17,525 nucleotides of DNA from the NCBI GenBank assembly GCA_043757265.1, contig JAYUQP010000005.1, positions 1 through 17,525 on the forward strand. Reading direction: 5' to 3'. Of the stretch, positions 14,527 through 17,525 are shown piece after piece. The number at the start of each line of letters is the position of its first letter. The first letter of the stretch is position 1. A program made the translations under genes and the position numbers. A model generated the notes under the pieces. That model made no database searches, had not been told where the DNA came from, and worked only from the letters and a program-made list of their open reading frames with translations. The DNA comes from JANPLN01 sp043757265. GTDB taxonomy: Bacteria > Bdellovibrionota > Bdellovibrionia > Bdellovibrionales > JAGQZY01.

Positions 14527-15891
14527 TCATAGAAGATTTTTTACATTTTCTCGTCGATAGGCGAAGATTTTTTCCAAATCGGAGTCCACCCAAGCTTGCG
14601 CGGCCAATCGTCCCACAAGCCCCGCGGGAAGTTTATAGCGAATGGTATCAGTCATCAAAGTGCCAGCGCCAAGAGTTTCAAACGAGTGCGTGTGATGCCA
14701 CAGAGAGTACGGGCCTTTGACTTGCAAATCGGAAAACGAAGAATCTGGCTCCCAGGAGTCGATGCGCGTTTGCCACCCCGCAGGTACGGAATGGATTTTC
14801 AATTTATAATCAATCAAAGTATCTTTTTGAATTTTGGGCGTCGACATTTTTGAGATTTTAAAGTTTAAAGTTTTCGGAGTGATCTGTTCGAGGTTTTTGG
14901 CTTCGGCAAAAAACGCAAACACTTTGTCTTTTGCAATGGGAAAGTACTGTTGGTACATCTTTACCGATATTCCGTTTTTCCAAGCTCCAAGCAAATTTTT
15001 CAATGCCACTTCGACTTCGTTAAATTCAAACTTAAAACCAGCGGCTGTTAATTTTTTTGAGCTTACAAGCAGCGAACTCATAGCCAGCGAGGCCTGCTCG
15101 CCTAAAAGCAGTTTGAGCATAAACCCAGGTACGGGTGGACCATAGAAGCTGTTAAGCTGAGTCGCGATTTCCCGTGCGATCTTTTTTTGCGGAACGGGGT
15201 TTGGCGCCACTAGATTATAAATACCTGCGACCGCGGGTGATTCGACAGCAAATATCATGGCGTTGACCACATCTTGAATATGCACCCAGCTCATCCACTG
15301 TTTGCCACTGCCAAGCGGGCTTGAGGCAAATATTTGCGCAGGGAAAACCATCTTCGGCAGGGCACCGCCTTCGGTGGACAACACAACGCCGATCCTAAAC
15401 AAAACCGTGCGTGCCATGCTTTTTAAACTTTCCTCTTCCCACACACGGGTCACGTCGGCCAAAAAATGCGATGCGGCCGGGCTCTCTTCGGTGCGTGCAG
15501 ACCTTTCACTAGTCCCCCCTTCATTCCACTCATAAATACCAATGGCCGAGGCTCCCACAAAAAATTGCAGAGTTTTGTGATTTACGGCTTCAAGCAAATT
15601 TTTTGTTCCTAGTTTTCGTGACTGCAAAATTTTTTCTTTTTGCTGGGCCGACCAGTTTTTTTCACCGACGTTTTCGCCAGCTAAGTGAATGACCCCATCA
15701 ATGGCGTGATCTTTAAGGTTTGGCACCTTCGTGCCGAGATCACATTCTATCCAGGTGGCAGGGTAGGGGGCGTTGATCATCGCCTGCGAAGCGCTTCGCG
15801 TGATTCCGACGACGGTGTGGCCTTTTTTGACGAGTTCGATTCCTAATTTTTTGCCAATCAGGCCCGTACCACCAGTTACGAGAATTTTCAT
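14527..15891 (-). CDS. TIGR01777-family NAD(P)-dependent epimerase fused to a C-terminal SRPBCC domain
   Basis: 454 aa. Residues 1-300 are an SDR-type Rossmann enzyme of the YfcH/SDR39U1 group: nucleotide-binding G-G-T-G-L-I-G (7-13), H-L-A-G-E-N-V (69-75), S-A-I-G-I-Y (115-120, the usual S-A-x-G-x-Y), W-V-H-I-Q-D-V (202-208), N-L-V-A-P-N-P (226-232), then the DUF1731-type tail P-V-P-G-F-M-L-K-L-L-L-G-E (253-265). Residues about 310-454 are an extra SRPBCC/START-like lipid- or ligand-binding domain (Q-Q-Y-F-P-I-A-K-D-K-V-F-A-F-F at 314-328, W-H-H-T-H-S-F-E at 398-405, ending in F-A-Y-R-R-E). Typical stand-alone family members are about 300 aa, so this is a fusion. Substrate unknown. GGAGG lies four bases before ATG 15891. 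Divergent from the chalcone-isomerase-like gene. Confidence 0.92.
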   Translation of the reverse strand: MKILVTGGTGLIGKKLGIELVKKGHTVVGITRSASQAMINAPYPATWIECDLGTKVPNLKDHAIDGVIHLAGENVGEKNWSAQQKEKILQSRKLGTKNLLEAVNHKTLQFFVGASAIGIYEWNEGGTSERSARTEESPAASHFLADVTRVWEEESLKSMARTVLFRIGVVLSTEGGALPKMVFPAQIFASSPLGSGKQWMSWVHIQDVVNAMIFAVESPAVAGIYNLVAPNPVPQKKIAREIATQLNSFYGPPVPGFMLKLLLGEQASLAMSSLLVSSKKLTAAGFKFEFNEVEVALKNLLGAWKNGISVKMYQQYFPIAKDKVFAFFAEAKNLEQITPKTLNFKISKMSTPKIQKDTLIDYKLKIHSVPAGWQTRIDSWEPDSSFSDLQVKGPYSLWHHTHSFETLGAGTLMTDTIRYKLPAGLVGRLAAQAWVDSDLEKIFAYRRENVKNLL

Positions 15892-16041
15892 GAGACCTCC
15901 GACAGTCGGTTCGAATTAATTAATACTGTAACACGTTAAAAATTATTTATAATCAATAAGTTACAGAGTCATAGGCCTGTTCTTGTTGTGAGTCATGTTA
16001 TTTTTGTTTAACAACTCATAAACTTAATATACCATTAAAAA
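15892..16041. promoter_or_regulatory. Divergent AT-rich promoter region with bulged dyad
   Basis: Serves the epimerase gene (minus) and the chalcone-isomerase-like gene (plus). A dyad spans 15989-16018: TGAGT-CA-TGTTA pairs with TAACA-ACTCA, 10 bp with a two-base bulge and an eight-base loop. A smaller TAAC-AC-GTTA dyad lies at about 15935-15945. TAATAT at 16025-16030 is a fair -10 for the plus gene; the TTGTTT 15 bases upstream is a poor -35. It would place transcription start only a few bases before ATG 16042. Confidence 0.45.
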
Positions 16042-16512
16042 ATGTTGTTTAAGCTCATTTTTATTTTTACTGCCTGGGCCTCTGAGTGTCCTCAAACACC
16101 ACTTCAAAAAGAGGCGCAGGCCGCTTTTAAAGTGTGGGGCTTTCACATTTACGATATCACTTATAGCTACAATGTTCATTTTCCGGTCCCTCCTTACCGC
16201 TTGAAATTACAGTACCGTCGAGACATTGCCGGAGCCAAAATTGTGGAGAGCACAAAAAAAGAAATCGCAAACCTTGGCGCTTCCGCAGAAAAACTAGCCG
16301 TGTGGATGGATGCATTGAAGAAAATCATTCCCGACGTCAAAGACGGCGACATACTGACTGGGTTCGTTGAAGAAGATAAAAAAAGTTCTTTCTGTATGGG
16401 TGATCGATTTTTAGGAAAAGTTGAGGATCTAGAATTCACTGAGTATTTTTTTGGTATTTGGTTGAGCGAAAAGACTTCAGATCCGCGTTTGCGAAAGGCT
16501 TTGTTTAAATGA
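16042..16512 (+). CDS. Chalcone isomerase-like secreted protein
   Basis: 156 aa. N-terminal signal peptide (M-L-F-K-L-I-F-I-F-T-A-W-A-S before E-C). The mature part fits the bacterial chalcone isomerase-like family: G-F-H-I-Y-D-I-T-Y (33-41), L-Q-Y-R-R-D-I-A-G (56-64), K-E-I-A-N-L-G (73-79), P-D-V-K-D-G-D-I-L-T-G (97-107) and the signature F-F-G-I-W-L-S-E-K-T-S-D-P-R-L-R (136-151). Bacterial members are not expected to make flavonoids; they are thought to bind lipids or fatty acids in the envelope. No ribosome binding site precedes ATG 16042 and the -10-like TAATAT is only 12 bases away, which suggests a leaderless or near-leaderless transcript. Its stop codon overlaps the next start (ATGA), coupling it to the DUF3833 lipoprotein. 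Confidence 0.88.
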   Translation: MLFKLIFIFTAWASECPQTPLQKEAQAAFKVWGFHIYDITYSYNVHFPVPPYRLKLQYRRDIAGAKIVESTKKEIANLGASAEKLAVWMDALKKIIPDVKDGDILTGFVEEDKKSSFCMGDRFLGKVEDLEFTEYFFGIWLSEKTSDPRLRKALFK

Positions 16513-17018
16513 AATATCTGTTAGGAGTGCTTATGTTATCTGCTTGTTCCACGTCGTTAGAATCCTACAAAGATAAAGGTCCTCGTCTCGAGCTTGATCG
16601 CTTTTTTAACGGCGAGATGAAAGCCTGGGGAGTGGTGATGAATCGCTCACACAAAGTAACACGCAGATTCGTTGCGACGTTGAATGGGGAGTGGAAGGGC
16701 AATCAGGGCGTGCTGAAAGAAGAATTTCTTTTCGATGATAAGGAAGTTCAAAAACGCGAATGGAAAATCAAAAAAACCGCCGACAATAAATATGAAGGCA
16801 CAGCGAGCGATGTCAATGGCATAGGCCTCGGGGAAACCAGTGGCTTTGTCATGAACTGGAAGTACACTCTGCAAATCCCTGTGGCCGGTACGGTTTACAA
16901 CGTGGCTTTTGATGATTCGATGTTTTTGGTCGATGAGAAAAATCTCATCAACCGTGCAGTGATGACCAAATTTGGCGTCCGCATCGGTGAGATTCTGATT
17001 TTTATTCAAAAATTGTAA
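16509..17018 (+). CDS. DUF3833 family lipoprotein
   Basis: 169 aa. A short lipoprotein signal ends in L-S-A-C (C13). The mature sequence follows the DUF3833 pattern: P-R-L-E-L-D-R-F-F-N-G near 25-35, A-W-G-V-V-M-N-R, R-R-F, L-K-E-E-F-L-F-D-D, R-E-W-K-I-K, Y-E-G-T-A-S-D-V-N-G-I-G-L-G and M-N-W-K-Y-T-L-Q-I-P-V. Family function is unknown; from established gene neighbourhoods, DUF3833 and chalcone-isomerase-like genes often sit with cyclopropane-fatty-acid synthase and FAD-oxidoreductase genes in membrane-stress clusters. Here only these two are coupled (ATGA overlap at 16509-16512), with the epimerase fusion divergent, so it looks like a pared-down version. Converges with the hydrolase gene; five bases separate the stop codons. 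Confidence 0.9.
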   Translation: MKYLLGVLMLSACSTSLESYKDKGPRLELDRFFNGEMKAWGVVMNRSHKVTRRFVATLNGEWKGNQGVLKEEFLFDDKEVQKREWKIKKTADNKYEGTASDVNGIGLGETSGFVMNWKYTLQIPVAGTVYNVAFDDSMFLVDEKNLINRAVMTKFGVRIGEILIFIQKL

Positions 17019-17023
17019 GCAAG

Positions 17024-17525
17024 TTAGTTTCCACGGAAACATGCACTTGCCCGTAAATTCTTGAGTTCTGGGTCGCCAACGGAGGCACCGTGAGCTTCGG
17101 TTCCGTTGGCGTAAGGTTTACTTGATTCAAAGGACTGTACCCCAGGAGTTAAACCGATATAGAGCGCACCATCGCGAAACTTACCGTAGAACAAGTCTCC
17201 TGTGGTCACCAACTGACCCATCTGCGAGGCCGGAGTTGCGGAAGTGCCTCGTCTAAACCAGTCAGCAATTCGGAATCCATTAGGGGACGCATTTAACGTT
17301 GGATTTTTGTTATCATCCACATCATAGGGCGCACCAAGCATGCAAGCAAAGCTAACGCCCCTTTCTTTGGCAAAATAATAAGCTAGGTTTCCACCTTGAG
17401 AATGCCCGCTGACTTTTATGATGGACCAGTCGAGGTTTTCTGCATTAAGAGTTTTCGGAAGTGGGATTTGAACTTTGGTTTTCAAAAATCCGAGTAAAGT
17501 TTTGAGTCTAAAATCAACCCCGTTG
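17024..17525 (-). CDS. Alpha/beta hydrolase, 5' end beyond window
   Basis: 166 residues are visible and the frame is open to the right edge, so the N-terminus is missing; an in-frame TTG at 17485 is not needed as a start. G-H-S-Q-G-G (visible residues 40-45) is the nucleophile elbow with the catalytic Ser at 42. D68 in L-G-A-P-Y-D and H145 in T-E-A-H-G are good candidates for the acid and base of the triad. The order and spacing suit a lipase/esterase-type serine hydrolase, and the I-K-V-S-G-H-S-Q-G-G then L-G-A-P-Y-D pattern resembles the family of BPSS1187-like hydrolases, recalled from memory. Export cannot be judged because the start is missing. Substrate unknown. Confidence 0.8.
   Translation of the reverse strand, partial: NGVDFRLKTLLGFLKTKVQIPLPKTLNAENLDWSIIKVSGHSQGGNLAYYFAKERGVSFACMLGAPYDVDDNKNPTLNASPNGFRIADWFRRGTSATPASQMGQLVTTGDLFYGKFRDGALYIGLTPGVQSFESSKPYANGTEAHGASVGDPELKNLRASACFRGN

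Noticed and set aside
17027..17041. GTTTCC-AC-GGAAAC dyad at the end of the hydrolase gene
   Set aside because: The two-base loop cannot close as a full hairpin, it lies in coding sequence and there is no T-run, so it is not a supported terminator.

Overview
The window reads as ordinary chromosome of a Gram-negative bacterium. The best guess, which is an inference, is the Bdellovibrionota (Bdellovibrio-like) or a related deltaproteobacterial-type lineage. Reasons: a class Ia ribonucleotide reductase whose NrdA has an N-terminal ATP cone, a LemA/TPM/TPM operon, an epimerase fused to an SRPBCC domain, Cys-anchored secreted proteins (one with an F-Q-N-C signal end), and a chalcone-isomerase-like plus DUF3833 pair. 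There is no integrase, transposase, CRISPR array, rRNA or tRNA.

Region 1 (1-4073): minus-strand nrdA then nrdB (nrdB runs off the left edge). The 214 bases between them hold about six consecutive terminator-shaped hairpins, several sharing a loop motif and joined by a repeated linker; one linker copy supplies the nrdA stop codon. A 521-base non-coding stretch with several dyads lies upstream of nrdA.

Region 2 (4074-9604): envelope or secreted proteins. First comes a membrane-anchored protein of unknown function. Next is a translationally coupled pair: a glycine-rich secreted protein with an HEASH zinc-protease motif, and a modular secreted protein (fibrinogen-N-like, DUF3011-like, two GWAC repeats, C-terminal cysteine motif). 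A small six-cysteine secreted protein faces them on the minus strand.

Region 3 (9605-11926): lemA and two TPM-domain genes, preceded by a striking inverted repeat and interrupted by a large hairpin. Region 4 (12040-14431): trpS, converging with a lipoprotein-like protein that carries two CxxCH haem motifs separated by two Ig-like domains.

Region 5 (14527-17525): a TIGR01777-type epimerase/SRPBCC fusion, divergent from an ATGA-coupled chalcone-isomerase-like/DUF3833 lipoprotein pair, and a 5'-truncated alpha/beta hydrolase at the right edge.

I saw no defence or mobile system. The most unusual structures are the nrdA-nrdB hairpin array and the coupled HEASH/GWAC secreted pair.
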